From NCBI GenBank assembly GCA_002470695.1, contig DKNM01000077.1, positions 1 to 15,357 on the forward strand: DNA of 15,357 nt, read 5' to 3'. The position numbers and the translations under genes are program-made. Shown piece by piece: positions 1 through 7,459 of this stretch; position 1 is the first letter of the stretch; each line of letters opens with the position of its first letter. This DNA is from Candidatus Neomicrothrix sp. UBA7388 (GTDB lineage: Bacteria > Actinomycetota > Acidimicrobiia > Acidimicrobiales > Poriferisodalaceae). Below the pieces are notes generated by a model. That model did not search any database, was not told the origin of the DNA, and was given only the letters and a program-made list of their open reading frames with translations.

Positions 1-450
1 TTGAACTCCCGACTGCTTGATACCGGTTAACGTGCCCCTCCGACCTGGGGCGGCACGCTCGGCTACAAGTTTGTTCGTAGCAGGGTTACACGCGCCCTGG
101 CCGTAGCTGGAAACTAGAAGGCCCAGAACTAGCCCCACGGGCGAAGTTGCAAAGGCCACAATGATCAGCCCAATTCCTGCGGATGTGAGCACTAAAACGC
201 AGGACCACTTGCCGCCGTGCCGGTCACTAATCTGACCTGACAGGGGAGCGAAAATCGCACCGAAAAGGGTGTTGACAGCAACGCCTGCGCCAAACAAAGT
301 AAGTGACATTCCAAGGTCGCGCGCTAAAAAGGTGGCAACTACTGCTGTGCCAACAATAGGAAATGCGCCAAGGGCCATAGTCGAGACCATTACCGCTACC
401 AGCAGCATCTTGCTCCACGAATTTGAGTCATTTACGTGGTCTGCGGGCAT
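1..450 (-). CDS. MFS transporter, N-terminal part (runs off left edge)
   Basis: This is the first 150 residues of a major facilitator superfamily permease; the rest lies beyond the left edge. Reading the minus strand from ATG at 450 gives alternating hydrophobic stretches fitting TM1 (about 15-43), TM2 (48-70), TM3 (83-102) and TM4 (105-122). Between TM2 and TM3 sits the MFS signature loop GQISDRHGGK (residues 72-81, motif A). The tail ending TGIKQSGVQ at 142-150 resembles the segment before TM5 in drug or organic-acid permeases of this superfamily. The substrate cannot be told. It is divergent from the hydroxyacid dehydrogenase gene, with 31 bp between start codons, so the two may share a control region. 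A weak purine run (AGGG) lies about 15 nt upstream of the ATG. A 63-aa reading frame on the same strand at 227-418 is out of frame and rejected. Confidence 0.88.
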   Translation of the reverse strand, partial: MPADHVNDSNSWSKMLLVAVMVSTMALGAFPIVGTAVVATFLARDLGMSLTLFGAGVAVNTLFGAIFAPLSGQISDRHGGKWSCVLVLTSAGIGLIIVAFATSPVGLVLGLLVSSYGQGACNPATNKLVAERAAPGRRGTLTGIKQSGVQ

Positions 451-481
451 TGACACAGCTAGCACCCTACGCTGATCGACT

Positions 482-1462
482 ATGTCTAAGCGTCAACTCT
501 TAATACCGGCAGCCTCGTTCGAGCGAGTCGAGCAACGTTTATCCGTCTTTTCGTCAGAAATCGACGCAATTCTTTGGTCATCTAACGGTTTAACGGCGCC
601 TGATGGCTCCTCAATCGAACCCAGCGAATTCAAACCGGAAATTGGGTGGATTCCTATTGACGTTTTATTCTCAGGGGAATTTTTAGCTTTCGTTGATTCG
701 TTGTTGGAACCAGGTTCATTGAAATGGGTGCAATCATGTCTCGCTGGCGCAGACGCTCCCCCATTGCAGAGAATCTTGAATTCAGGGATAAGACTTAGCA
801 ACAGTGATTCCCCTAATGCTGGAGTCGCTGAATATGTGATGTCGGCCATATTGAACGTCGTTCACGAATGGCCTAAACGCCGCGACGCACAATGGAACAA
901 AGAGTGGGTCCAAGAAGGGTGGAGCGAGATCAACAAACAAACTTGGTTGATTATCGGCTTTGGCTCAATCGGCGGAGAATTAGCTAAGCGAGCTCGACCC
1001 TTTGGTGTGCACATCATCGGCGCTCGCCGAACCCAAGTCAGCGACGAGCGAGCCGACCAAATGGTCTCCATGGAAGAAGTATTCGAAGTTCTCCCATCTG
1101 CAGATGTAGTAATTATTGCGTGCCCCTTAACCAACGAGACAAAGGGCCTAGTCGACAGAAACTTTTTGTCACATATGAATAGAAATTCTCTGCTAGTGAA
1201 TGTCGCTAGAGGCCCCGTAGTCAATACAAGCGACCTCTTACATATGTTGGATTCGAAAGAATTGGCAGGCGCAATTTTGGATGTTTTCGACGTTGAACCT
1301 TTAGAAACAGCTAGTCCTCTTTGGGACCACGAAAAGATAACTCTCACTTCGCACATTGCGGGAGCTGGTTCCGGTATAACAATGCGAGGCGACGATGTGT
1401 TTATTGAGCAATTAGGTGCCTATCTTGCAGGTCGTAAACTGCGATTGGAGATCTCAGCATGA
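482..1462 (+). CDS. D-isomer-specific 2-hydroxyacid dehydrogenase family protein
   Basis: A 326-residue NAD(P)-dependent oxidoreductase expected to interconvert a D-2-hydroxyacid and a 2-oxoacid in the cytoplasm. The nucleotide-binding motif GFGSIG is at 159-164. The three catalytic residues of the family are all present: Arg243 in NVARGPVV, Glu272 in DVEP and His291 in SHIAG. The N-terminal substrate domain (1 to about 100) is divergent, so the substrate (glycerate, phosphoglycerate, glyoxylate or another acid) is not assignable. Length is normal for the family. The stop codon overlaps the start of the next gene as ATGA (1459-1462), indicating co-translation with the F420-type oxidoreductase. 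No strong Shine-Dalgarno precedes the ATG at 482; the gene starts 31 bp from the divergent transporter. Confidence 0.92.
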   Translation: MSKRQLLIPAASFERVEQRLSVFSSEIDAILWSSNGLTAPDGSSIEPSEFKPEIGWIPIDVLFSGEFLAFVDSLLEPGSLKWVQSCLAGADAPPLQRILNSGIRLSNSDSPNAGVAEYVMSAILNVVHEWPKRRDAQWNKEWVQEGWSEINKQTWLIIGFGSIGGELAKRARPFGVHIIGARRTQVSDERADQMVSMEEVFEVLPSADVVIIACPLTNETKGLVDRNFLSHMNRNSLLVNVARGPVVNTSDLLHMLDSKELAGAILDVFDVEPLETASPLWDHEKITLTSHIAGAGSGITMRGDDVFIEQLGAYLAGRKLRLEISA

Positions 1463-2532
1463 AGTCCGAAACGATGCTCCCTCTAGGCAAAGTTGATCCA
1501 GGATTACGGGAGCCAGATACGCCGCTCGACGTGCGGACCATTGCTACCGGAGCGCAAGAAATCGAAGCCTTAGGGTACGACGGAATAGCCGTCGAGGAAT
1601 GCAAAGATGATCCCTATCAGCAACTGACGCTCGCGTCCGTAAACACAACCTCCTTAGATCTCGCGACCTCAATAGCAATGGCTTTTCCTAGGTCTCCGAC
1701 TATTACCGCTATGTCAGCGTGGACGCTACAGAAGGTTTCCGGGGGCCGCTTAATACTTGGCTTGGGTTCACAAGTACGAGGCCATATTCGACGGCGCTAC
1801 GGGATGGAGTGGAGTGCCCCTGCGCCGAGGATGCGCGACTATATATTGGCCATGAAAGCGGTGTGGCGCTGCTGGCAGTATCAGGAACCACTTAATCACG
1901 ATGGAGACCACTACAAGTTGAATCTTATGGTTCCTCTTTTTGATCCAGGACCAATTGAACATCCAGATATCCCAATACATATTTCTGCAATAAATACGAA
2001 TATGTGCGCCGTGGCTGGAGAAGTAGCGGAAGGCATACGCCTCCACCCAGTCTGCACAGCGAAGTACATCGAACAAGTAATGATCCCCGCTGTAGCTAAG
2101 GGCGCAGCCCGAGGAAACCGAAATCCTGAGGCGGTCGACTGGTGCCACAAACCCCTTATAGCCACCGCACCCGATGAAGCAAGCCTCGGCCCAGTTGCCG
2201 AAAGCGTTCGCGCCCGCGTCGGTTTTTATTTAGCTACCCCTGCATACAAGGCCGCGTTCGAAGTTCACGGCTGGGAAGACAAAGTTGATCATGCGGCGTC
2301 TCTCTCTCGGGAACAACGGTGGGAGGAGATTCCGGCCTTGGTGGACGACGAGATGTTTCACACTATTGCAACGGTAGGAACTTACGACCAAATCGCAAAC
2401 CTCCTCAATGAGCGTTTCGGAAGCTTGATAGACAGGATTGAATTCAGCATTCCCGTAGCTGACAGTGACTCTGCCGAAGCGCTAAGTGACATGCTCGCAG
2501 TGCTACGTGAGACTGATTCACTTCGTCCGTAG
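1459..2532 (+). CDS. F420-dependent LLM-class oxidoreductase (TIGR03617-like)
   Basis: A 357-residue luciferase-like (TIM-barrel) oxidoreductase. The text around residues 11-20 (KVDPGLREPD), 73-80 (MAFPRSP), 95-106 (GGRLILGLGSQV) and 118-127 (WSAPAPRMRD), then FDPGPIEHP near 161-169, matches my memory of the actinobacterial TIGR03617 subfamily. Members are annotated as coenzyme F420-dependent; F420 use here is inferred from the family, not from a binding site I can prove. The start is set by the ATGA overlap with the upstream dehydrogenase and a GGAG eight bases before the ATG. Pairing with a 2-hydroxyacid dehydrogenase suggests two successive redox steps on one substrate, but that substrate is unknown. 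It converges with the inositol-phosphate synthase 36 bp downstream. Confidence 0.9.
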   Translation: MKSETMLPLGKVDPGLREPDTPLDVRTIATGAQEIEALGYDGIAVEECKDDPYQQLTLASVNTTSLDLATSIAMAFPRSPTITAMSAWTLQKVSGGRLILGLGSQVRGHIRRRYGMEWSAPAPRMRDYILAMKAVWRCWQYQEPLNHDGDHYKLNLMVPLFDPGPIEHPDIPIHISAINTNMCAVAGEVAEGIRLHPVCTAKYIEQVMIPAVAKGAARGNRNPEAVDWCHKPLIATAPDEASLGPVAESVRARVGFYLATPAYKAAFEVHGWEDKVDHAASLSREQRWEEIPALVDDEMFHTIATVGTYDQIANLLNERFGSLIDRIEFSIPVADSDSAEALSDMLAVLRETDSLRP

Positions 2533-2547
2533 CACTCTGAGAATCAG
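2513..2547. terminator. Weak inverted repeat at convergent gene ends
   Basis: CTGATTC (2513-2519) and GAATCAG (2541-2547) are exact reverse complements separated by a 21-nt loop. They span the stop codon of the F420-type oxidoreductase, just before the convergent inositol-phosphate synthase ends. There is no T tract on either side, and a 7-bp stem with a long loop can arise by chance. It is offered only as a possible bidirectional end signal. Confidence 0.2.
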
Positions 2548-2568
2548 GCCCTTCAAAACCTCATTCGG

Positions 2569-3870
2569 TCAGCCAGCTTCAGAATGTGTTACGGGCTCCT
2601 CACCCATCCATTCCCTTAGGGTGTTCTTCAGCTTTGTCTGCTGAATGAATATGTCGTGCTCTGGCCCCGAGGCGTCTATCGACTGCGGCGCTTTGAGATA
2701 GAACGACAACCACTCTTGCACACCAGCTTCGCCTGCTCGTTGAGCGAGATCTAAGAACAACGCTAGGTCTAGGACGATAGGCGCGGCGAGAATCGAGTCA
2801 CGGCATAAAAAGTCGATCTTTATCTGCATGGGGTATCCCAACCAGCCGAAGATATCGATGTTGTCCCACCCTTCTTTGTTGTCGCCCCGAGGTGGGTAAT
2901 AGTTGATTCGGACGACGTGGTCTATTTCTCCATATAAGTCGGGGTAAACCGAAGGTTGAAGAATTGTGTCTAGTACACCGAGCTTGGAAACTTCTTTGGT
3001 CTTGAAGTTCTCTGGGTCATCCAGCACCTCTCCATCGCGATTCCCAAGAATATTGGTGCTATACCAGCCACGAAGTCCTAACATCCGCGCCTTCAGCCCC
3101 GGCGCCACGAGTGTCTTCATGAGGGTCTGGCCAGTCTTAAAGTCTTTTCCTGCGATCGGCACCCCACGGCGCTCAGCAAGCTCAATCATGCAGGGCAAGT
3201 CGACGCTTAGGTTAGGTGCCCCATTTGCAAAGGGCACATCGCTCATCAACGCTGCGTACGCGTATATCTGACTTGGCGAAATATTTTCGTCATTAGCCTC
3301 AAGGCCCGCCTCAAATGCCTCCAAGCTCTCATGTACAGAAGTTGCTTCTTGGTATGCCTCGGTAGAACCACACCAAACCATGACAAGCCGGTCGCATTGA
3401 TTCTCTGATCGGAATCGATCGATATCGGAGATCAACGCCTGTGCTTGATCTAGCTTTGAGTCAAGCTTTTTAATACGGTTACCGTCCAGTTTCTTAACCC
3501 ATCGCTGATCGAAGACCGCATCCATAGCCACAATGCCCTCAAGCTCACGGGAAATTGCAGCTAGGTCGCGATCCTCTAGCACACCCGCAGCTTGAGCACC
3601 CTCCAAAGCATTCGAGGTAATCGGGTCCCAACCACCGAAAACGAGATCATCTAACCCCGCAAGTGGAACAAAGTCTTTGATTAGTGGATTACGCTCTTCA
3701 TTTTTCTGCCCAAGGCGAATATGCGCCATCTGTGAAACCGACCCAATGGGAGCGGCCAAACCTTGCCGGGCCGCAAGCACGCCAGCGATAAAGGTGGTCG
3801 CTACGGCTCCCATACCAGGAGTAAGAACTCCGAGCTTTCCACTCGCTGGCGCAATTTTAATTTTGGTCAT
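2569..3870 (-). CDS. ino1: myo-Inositol-1-phosphate synthase (long bacterial type)
   Basis: Converts D-glucose 6-phosphate to 1D-myo-inositol 3-phosphate using NAD+, the entry to inositol lipids and compatible solutes. From ATG at 3870 the protein has 433 residues. It shows GMGAVAT (19-25, NAD-binding loop), NGAPN (216-220), GKDFKTGQT (241-249, matching the lysine-bearing loop of yeast MIPS), NILGNRDG (273-280) and FLCRDSILAAP (354-364). Length and wording match, from memory, the roughly 430-aa form common in Bacteroidetes rather than the roughly 360-aa mycobacterial Ino1. An in-frame TTG at 3876 would add two residues, but ATG at 3870 is preferred because a TATCAT box lies at exactly -12 to -7 from it and no Shine-Dalgarno is visible. 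It is divergent from a LysR-type gene that probably controls it. Confidence 0.93.
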   Translation of the reverse strand: MTKIKIAPASGKLGVLTPGMGAVATTFIAGVLAARQGLAAPIGSVSQMAHIRLGQKNEERNPLIKDFVPLAGLDDLVFGGWDPITSNALEGAQAAGVLEDRDLAAISRELEGIVAMDAVFDQRWVKKLDGNRIKKLDSKLDQAQALISDIDRFRSENQCDRLVMVWCGSTEAYQEATSVHESLEAFEAGLEANDENISPSQIYAYAALMSDVPFANGAPNLSVDLPCMIELAERRGVPIAGKDFKTGQTLMKTLVAPGLKARMLGLRGWYSTNILGNRDGEVLDDPENFKTKEVSKLGVLDTILQPSVYPDLYGEIDHVVRINYYPPRGDNKEGWDNIDIFGWLGYPMQIKIDFLCRDSILAAPIVLDLALFLDLAQRAGEAGVQEWLSFYLKAPQSIDASGPEHDIFIQQTKLKNTLREWMGEEPVTHSEAG

Positions 3871-3876
3871 GCACAA

Positions 3877-3882
3877 ATGATA
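3877..3882 (-). promoter_or_regulatory. Candidate -10 box for a leaderless ino1 transcript
   Basis: On the minus strand TATCAT (five of six matches to TATAAT) occupies -12 to -7 if transcription starts at the A of the ino1 ATG at 3870. With no Shine-Dalgarno present, this fits leaderless initiation, which is common in actinobacteria. The -35 position (about 3900-3905) has no TTGACA-like sequence and instead falls inside the palindrome cluster, as expected for a promoter driven or blocked by a bound regulator. Confidence 0.4.
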
Positions 3883-3892
3883 AGCGGTGAAA

Positions 3893-3916
3893 TACTTTAA
3901 AGTACTTAACTTAAGT
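3893..3916. promoter_or_regulatory. Candidate operator: ACTT/AAGT palindrome cluster
   Basis: Within 24 bp there are five ACTT/AAGT half-sites (3894-3897, 3900-3903, 3904-3907, 3909-3912, 3913-3916). They form three perfect palindromes: TACTTTAAAGTA (3893-3904), AAGTACTT (3900-3907) and ACTTAAGT (3909-3916). A T-N11-A arrangement with TTAA arms runs 3897-3909, the shape of a LysR-family box. The cluster lies between the divergent inositol-phosphate synthase and LysR-type genes and covers the -35 region of the former. Autoregulation plus control of ino1 is inferred. Confidence 0.5.
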
Positions 3917-3938
3917 CTTGCTTACCTTTATTGACGTC

Positions 3939-3945
3939 GAGGTGA
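3939..3945 (+). promoter_or_regulatory. Strong Shine-Dalgarno of the LysR-type gene
   Basis: GAGGTGA lies four bases upstream of ATG at 3950 and fixes that start. It contrasts with the divergent ino1, which has no visible ribosome binding site. Confidence 0.7.
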
Positions 3946-3949
3946 ACTT

Positions 3950-4831
3950 ATGATTTCCGGTAAGGCGAAGCTTCCCGATATCTCAATAACACAACTTGAA
4001 TATTTAGTTGCAGTTCAAGAGGCGGAGACTTGGGCCGAGGCTGCGGCGAATTTGGGGGTAAGTCAGTCGGCTTTATCCCAAGGCCTTGCTGAACTACAAC
4101 GGCGATTAGGAGTCGAATTATTCGGCTGGAACGGAAGGCGGCGAATCCCCACTTCATTCGCCCATGAAGTAACTTCCCATGCTCTGCGAATATTGTCCCT
4201 TACAAGCGACCTCTCGGGATGGACCGACAGGGTCAGAGCGGGAGTAGCGGGAAAATTACGAGTCGGGATGATTGACGCCGCCGCTGTCGACTACTTCGGC
4301 GAGATCCTGCGCCAATTCCGGGAGGAAAAGCCAGAGTTAGATCTGCATATTTCAGTCGGACCCTCTCAACAACTTTTGGATGCACTGACGGCAGGCAAAC
4401 TTGATCTGGCTATCTGCGTCGCGACCAACGACCCCAACTTCACCATCACTCCCCTGCTCGAGGAAGACCTTTATGTTTATGGGCCTCTTACGATGAGAAA
4501 TTCGCCAGCCGAAAGCTGGGGCCCTTGGGTCACTTTTCCGAACGGTTCACTAACTCGGGAACTGATCCGCAACGCTCTCTTCGCTGTTGGCGCCCCATTT
4601 GAAGTAATAGCAGAGTCGAATCAACCTGAAGTCCTAAGCGAAATGGTTCGAATCGGGATGGGGTGGACAGTCCTCCCTGAAATACAAGCTCAGCGGCCTC
4701 CTGCTTCGTTGGTTCCGACACACGACCGTCCAATTCTTAAGCGAACCTTGGTTGCAGCTACAAGAGACAACGACTTAACGAACCCCGCAGCTACGCAACT
4801 GATTTCAAGATTTCTAAACGAGACTAAATAG
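3950..4831 (+). CDS. LysR-family transcriptional regulator
   Basis: A 293-residue LysR-type regulator. The winged helix-turn-helix spans about residues 13-72 (QLEYLVAVQEAETWAEAAANL, then VSQSALSQ as the recognition-helix region at 37-44, then RRLGVELF at 51-58). A linker helix leads to a periplasmic-binding-protein-like effector domain from about residue 95 (GKLRVGMIDAA). Length is typical. It is divergent from the inositol-phosphate synthase, with a palindrome cluster between the two, the classic LysR layout in which the regulator controls its neighbour and itself. The co-inducer is unknown; an inositol or sugar phosphate is a guess from context. It is convergent with the alpha/beta hydrolase, and the 54 bp between them hold nothing recognisable. 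Confidence 0.93.
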   Translation: MISGKAKLPDISITQLEYLVAVQEAETWAEAAANLGVSQSALSQGLAELQRRLGVELFGWNGRRRIPTSFAHEVTSHALRILSLTSDLSGWTDRVRAGVAGKLRVGMIDAAAVDYFGEILRQFREEKPELDLHISVGPSQQLLDALTAGKLDLAICVATNDPNFTITPLLEEDLYVYGPLTMRNSPAESWGPWVTFPNGSLTRELIRNALFAVGAPFEVIAESNQPEVLSEMVRIGMGWTVLPEIQAQRPPASLVPTHDRPILKRTLVAATRDNDLTNPAATQLISRFLNETK

Positions 4832-4885
4832 CCCATTAAGGGGTCGCCAAGCTCTAGATAACTTCTCTCTAAATCAAACGATTCC

Positions 4886-5773
4886 TTAGATCGCGAGAGT
4901 TGCCTCACGGAGGTGACTGTGAATTGAATCCACTACTTCCGGCCAGAGCGCTTGTGGCAGATCATGACCCATATCGTTCACCAACAAATACTCGGCTCCG
5001 GGAATAACTTCAGCTGTGCGCTCACCTTGATGCGGCAAAATAAGCCGATCATCGCTGCCATGAATCACCAAAGTCGGTACATCAAGAGACGCGAGTGAGG
5101 GTTCACGATCACCACTCGCCAATAAAGCAGCTATTTGTCTTCCAGAGCCTTCAGGGTAATGAGATCGGTCATAAGCCACCGCCGCATATTCTCTTGCCAA
5201 ATCTCGATCGAAGTACTTTTTGCTGCACCATATTGAATACTTCGCCGAGTAATCCAAATACTCATCTCGTTCGGTGGGTGCCGGCGCCAATAGAAGTTCT
5301 AGACAGTCATCCGGGATATCAATGACCTCGCGAGTTCCAGTGGAAGACATGATTGAGGTCAAGGAAAGCACGCGCTTCGAACGCTCAATGGCCATTGTCT
5401 GAGCGATCATTCCGCCTAGTGAGGCCCCCACAATATGGGCTTCGTCAATTTCAAGCTCGTCCAAGATTCCAAACGCGTCATTCGCCATGTCAGATAAGTC
5501 ATATGGAACATCGGAGATTTCGTGACCCTGCAGAGCTGCCATCACTAGCGCCAAGAAATCAATATCAACACCATCTAATTTCGATGAGAGACCCGAATCG
5601 CGGTTGTCGAACCTGATTACCTTAAATCCGCGATCAGCAATCATCTGACAAAAGTCTTCGTGCCAATGAATTAGTTGCGCGCCCAATCCCATAACCAATA
5701 AGACTGCAGGGTCGTCTTCAGATCCAATCACCTCGTATTCAAATTCCAAATCGCCTACTGACGCCCTGGGCAT
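4886..5773 (-). CDS. Alpha/beta hydrolase (RdmC-like esterase family)
   Basis: A 295-residue serine hydrolase. The nucleophile elbow GASLGG gives Ser118, the acid is likely Asp241 or Asp242 in HGSDDR, and the base His270 in MGHDLP. The oxyanion-side loop is MGLGAQ (28-33). The stretch FDNRDSGLS (55-63) is typical of the group containing the methylesterase RdmC. The substrate is unknown. The start is ATG at 5773, whose A is the last base of the P450 stop (TAATG), with GGAG seven bases upstream; a longer frame reaching 5971 lies wholly inside the P450 and is rejected. Coupling to the P450 suggests the hydrolase acts on an ester or lactone met in the same pathway. Confidence 0.92.
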   Translation of the reverse strand: MPRASVGDLEFEYEVIGSEDDPAVLLVMGLGAQLIHWHEDFCQMIADRGFKVIRFDNRDSGLSSKLDGVDIDFLALVMAALQGHEISDVPYDLSDMANDAFGILDELEIDEAHIVGASLGGMIAQTMAIERSKRVLSLTSIMSSTGTREVIDIPDDCLELLLAPAPTERDEYLDYSAKYSIWCSKKYFDRDLAREYAAVAYDRSHYPEGSGRQIAALLASGDREPSLASLDVPTLVIHGSDDRLILPHQGERTAEVIPGAEYLLVNDMGHDLPQALWPEVVDSIHSHLREATLAI

Positions 5774-7038
5774 TATGTCGCTCCCGTCGGAGTAAATTCG
5801 GCTCGAAGATGCTTGACCCCGTGAATAAATGATGACTGCAGAGGGTCCGGCTCCTCCACCGCACGAATGTCTGGAAGTCGCCGGAAAAGTTCCCTGAACA
5901 TCACCGTTATCTCTCGCCGAGCCAAATGAGCCCCTAAACAGAAATGAGGACCAGGGCCGCCAAAGCCGCAATGCGGGTTTGGCGTGCGCCGCACGTCAAA
6001 TCGAAACGGGTCGTCGAACACGGCTGGGTCGCGGTTTGCGGCCAAATAGAACATTGCCAGTTTGTCTCCCTCAAAAAGTTTTCTTCCATTCAGCACAGTG
6101 TCCTCGACCACAGTTCTCCTCATATAAGTGACCGGACTGGAAAGCCGCACGATCTCCTCAACCGCAGCAGGGGATCTTTTTTCGTAGTCGGCCGCCCATA
6201 TTGCTCGTTGATCGGGCCAGTCTGTTAAGTATTTAAGGCCCCACGAAATTGCATTGCGCGTAGTTTCGTTACCTGCGACAACTAGCAGCACAAAAAAACT
6301 TGCCAAATCAGCGTGATCTAAGTGATCGTCATCGAGCTCAGCGTTGACTAGAACGCTCGTTAAGTCAGTTCCGTCGCTCCCCTTTTTTGCTTGGGACACC
6401 TCTTTCATCAATTCAGCTAGTTCTGAGCCCGCATTGAGCAACGCTGTAACGAAGTCAACGCCTTCGGGGGCAAATTCCGGATCGCCAACTCCCAGAATCA
6501 CGTTTGTATTCCGAAACACCAAGTCGTAGGCGGAGTCGGGAACGCCCATAAGATCGCAAACTATCTTTAGCGGCAGCGCAGCAGCGACATCAGTAACAAA
6601 GTCACATTCCCCGCGTTCACTTATTTCGTTAACAATGCCAGTCGCAATCGATTGCACCGACTCCTCCAGCGCCGTAAGCATCCTCGGGGTAAAGCCCTTC
6701 GAGACGATGCGACGCAATCGAGCATGTCTAGGATCATCCATTGCAATCATCGAACTAAAGAATTCGAGGAACTCTGGGGGGAGATCAGTAATTGTGATTC
6801 CCTGCCCAGAACTAAAGATCTCGGGCTTCCTTGAGATCGTGGCTATGTCTTCATGACGAGTAACACACCAGTAACCCGGCCCCGCCGTCAAATACGGATT
6901 GTCAGGAAGAGGTTCCTCAAACCAATCCAAAGGTGCTTCAGAATGCAATCTTGCTATAGCAGAATCGCACTCCTCCGCGGGCTGCAACCAAAACAACGGA
7001 TCCATTAGATTGGGTTGGTCCGTATTCCACTTCCGCAT
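5773..7038 (-). CDS. Cytochrome P450 (CYP125/CYP142-like bacterial class)
   Basis: A 421-residue soluble bacterial P450, a haem monooxygenase that takes electrons from a ferredoxin and a reductase; neither is encoded here. The I-helix motif AGNETT is at 255-260, the K-helix ExxR at Glu295-Arg298, and the haem loop FGGPGPHFCLG at 359-369 with the haem ligand Cys367. AGNETTRNAISWG and GFGGPGPHFCLGAHLAR resemble actinobacterial CYP125/CYP142/CYP124 enzymes that oxidise steroid or isoprenoid side chains, but substrate cannot be fixed from this. No Shine-Dalgarno precedes the ATG at 7038. It forms a TAATG-coupled pair with the hydrolase and is divergent, over 40 bp, from the SnoaL-like gene. Confidence 0.95.
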   Translation of the reverse strand: MRKWNTDQPNLMDPLFWLQPAEECDSAIARLHSEAPLDWFEEPLPDNPYLTAGPGYWCVTRHEDIATISRKPEIFSSGQGITITDLPPEFLEFFSSMIAMDDPRHARLRRIVSKGFTPRMLTALEESVQSIATGIVNEISERGECDFVTDVAAALPLKIVCDLMGVPDSAYDLVFRNTNVILGVGDPEFAPEGVDFVTALLNAGSELAELMKEVSQAKKGSDGTDLTSVLVNAELDDDHLDHADLASFFVLLVVAGNETTRNAISWGLKYLTDWPDQRAIWAADYEKRSPAAVEEIVRLSSPVTYMRRTVVEDTVLNGRKLFEGDKLAMFYLAANRDPAVFDDPFRFDVRRTPNPHCGFGGPGPHFCLGAHLARREITVMFRELFRRLPDIRAVEEPDPLQSSFIHGVKHLRAEFTPTGAT

Positions 7039-7078
7039 GCTGAGACGCTAACACCACTGGTTCTGAAAGTATGAAAGC

Positions 7079-7459
7079 ATGACCACTTCCAATTTAAGTC
7101 CGGCAGAAGTCGTTGATCGCTACACCGAGTTGATCTACCACCAGAGAGATTTATCAGCGCTCGATGACTTGATAAGTGATCCCCTGATTCGTCATGAGCC
7201 TGATGGAACCCGAGTTGCGTTGACTACAACCCAAGCGAGAGAAAGAATCGCGACATTCCACAAGGAATTTCGAGCTATGCGCTTTTCCAACCGAAAGATA
7301 GTGCAGGATAGCAATTCAGTCGCCGCCGCCTACGAGGCGGACTTAGTTGATGAAAGCGGCGCTATCACGACGATCTGCGGAATCGAAATCTTCACCGTCG
7401 TTGAAGGACGAATCATCGAGGTTTGGAACGCCCCTGCGGGCAGCGGGTCATGGGGATGA
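7079..7459 (+). CDS. SnoaL-like / NTF2-fold protein
   Basis: A 126-residue single-domain protein of the SnoaL-like, nuclear-transport-factor-2 fold. It starts with the usual helix (PAEVVDRYTELIYHQRDLSA), contains IRHEPDGTR (about 37-45) and closes with a strand pair ending FTVVEGRIIEVWNAP, typical of the family. Members include isomerases, cyclases, hydrolases and non-enzymatic binding proteins, so activity is open. Its stop codon overlaps the next start as ATGA (7456-7459), so it is translated together with the ketopantoate-reductase-like enzyme. It is divergent from the P450, from which the two coupled pairs radiate. Confidence 0.85.
   Translation: MTTSNLSPAEVVDRYTELIYHQRDLSALDDLISDPLIRHEPDGTRVALTTTQARERIATFHKEFRAMRFSNRKIVQDSNSVAAAYEADLVDESGAITTICGIEIFTVVEGRIIEVWNAPAGSGSWG

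Noticed and set aside
227..418. 63-aa minus-strand frame inside the left-edge gene
   Set aside because: It is rich in Trp, Arg and Cys without pattern, while another minus-strand frame over the same bases gives a clear MFS transporter with motif A.
450..455. Perfect TTGACA on the plus strand ahead of the hydroxyacid dehydrogenase
   Set aside because: No acceptable -10 box lies 16-18 bp downstream (the bases at 472-478 read CTGATCG), and the hexamer overlaps the divergent transporter start codon, so it may be chance.
862..1356. 164-aa antisense frame across the hydroxyacid dehydrogenase
   Set aside because: The plus strand has full family motifs and catalytic residues; the antisense product has no recognisable fold.
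3874..3876. TTG start for the inositol-phosphate synthase
   Set aside because: It adds only two residues before the ATG at 3870, which is better placed relative to the TATCAT box.
5774..5971. Extended N-terminus of the alpha/beta hydrolase
   Set aside because: The extension lies inside the P450 haem-binding coding region and its residues look random; TAATG coupling and GGAG support 5773.
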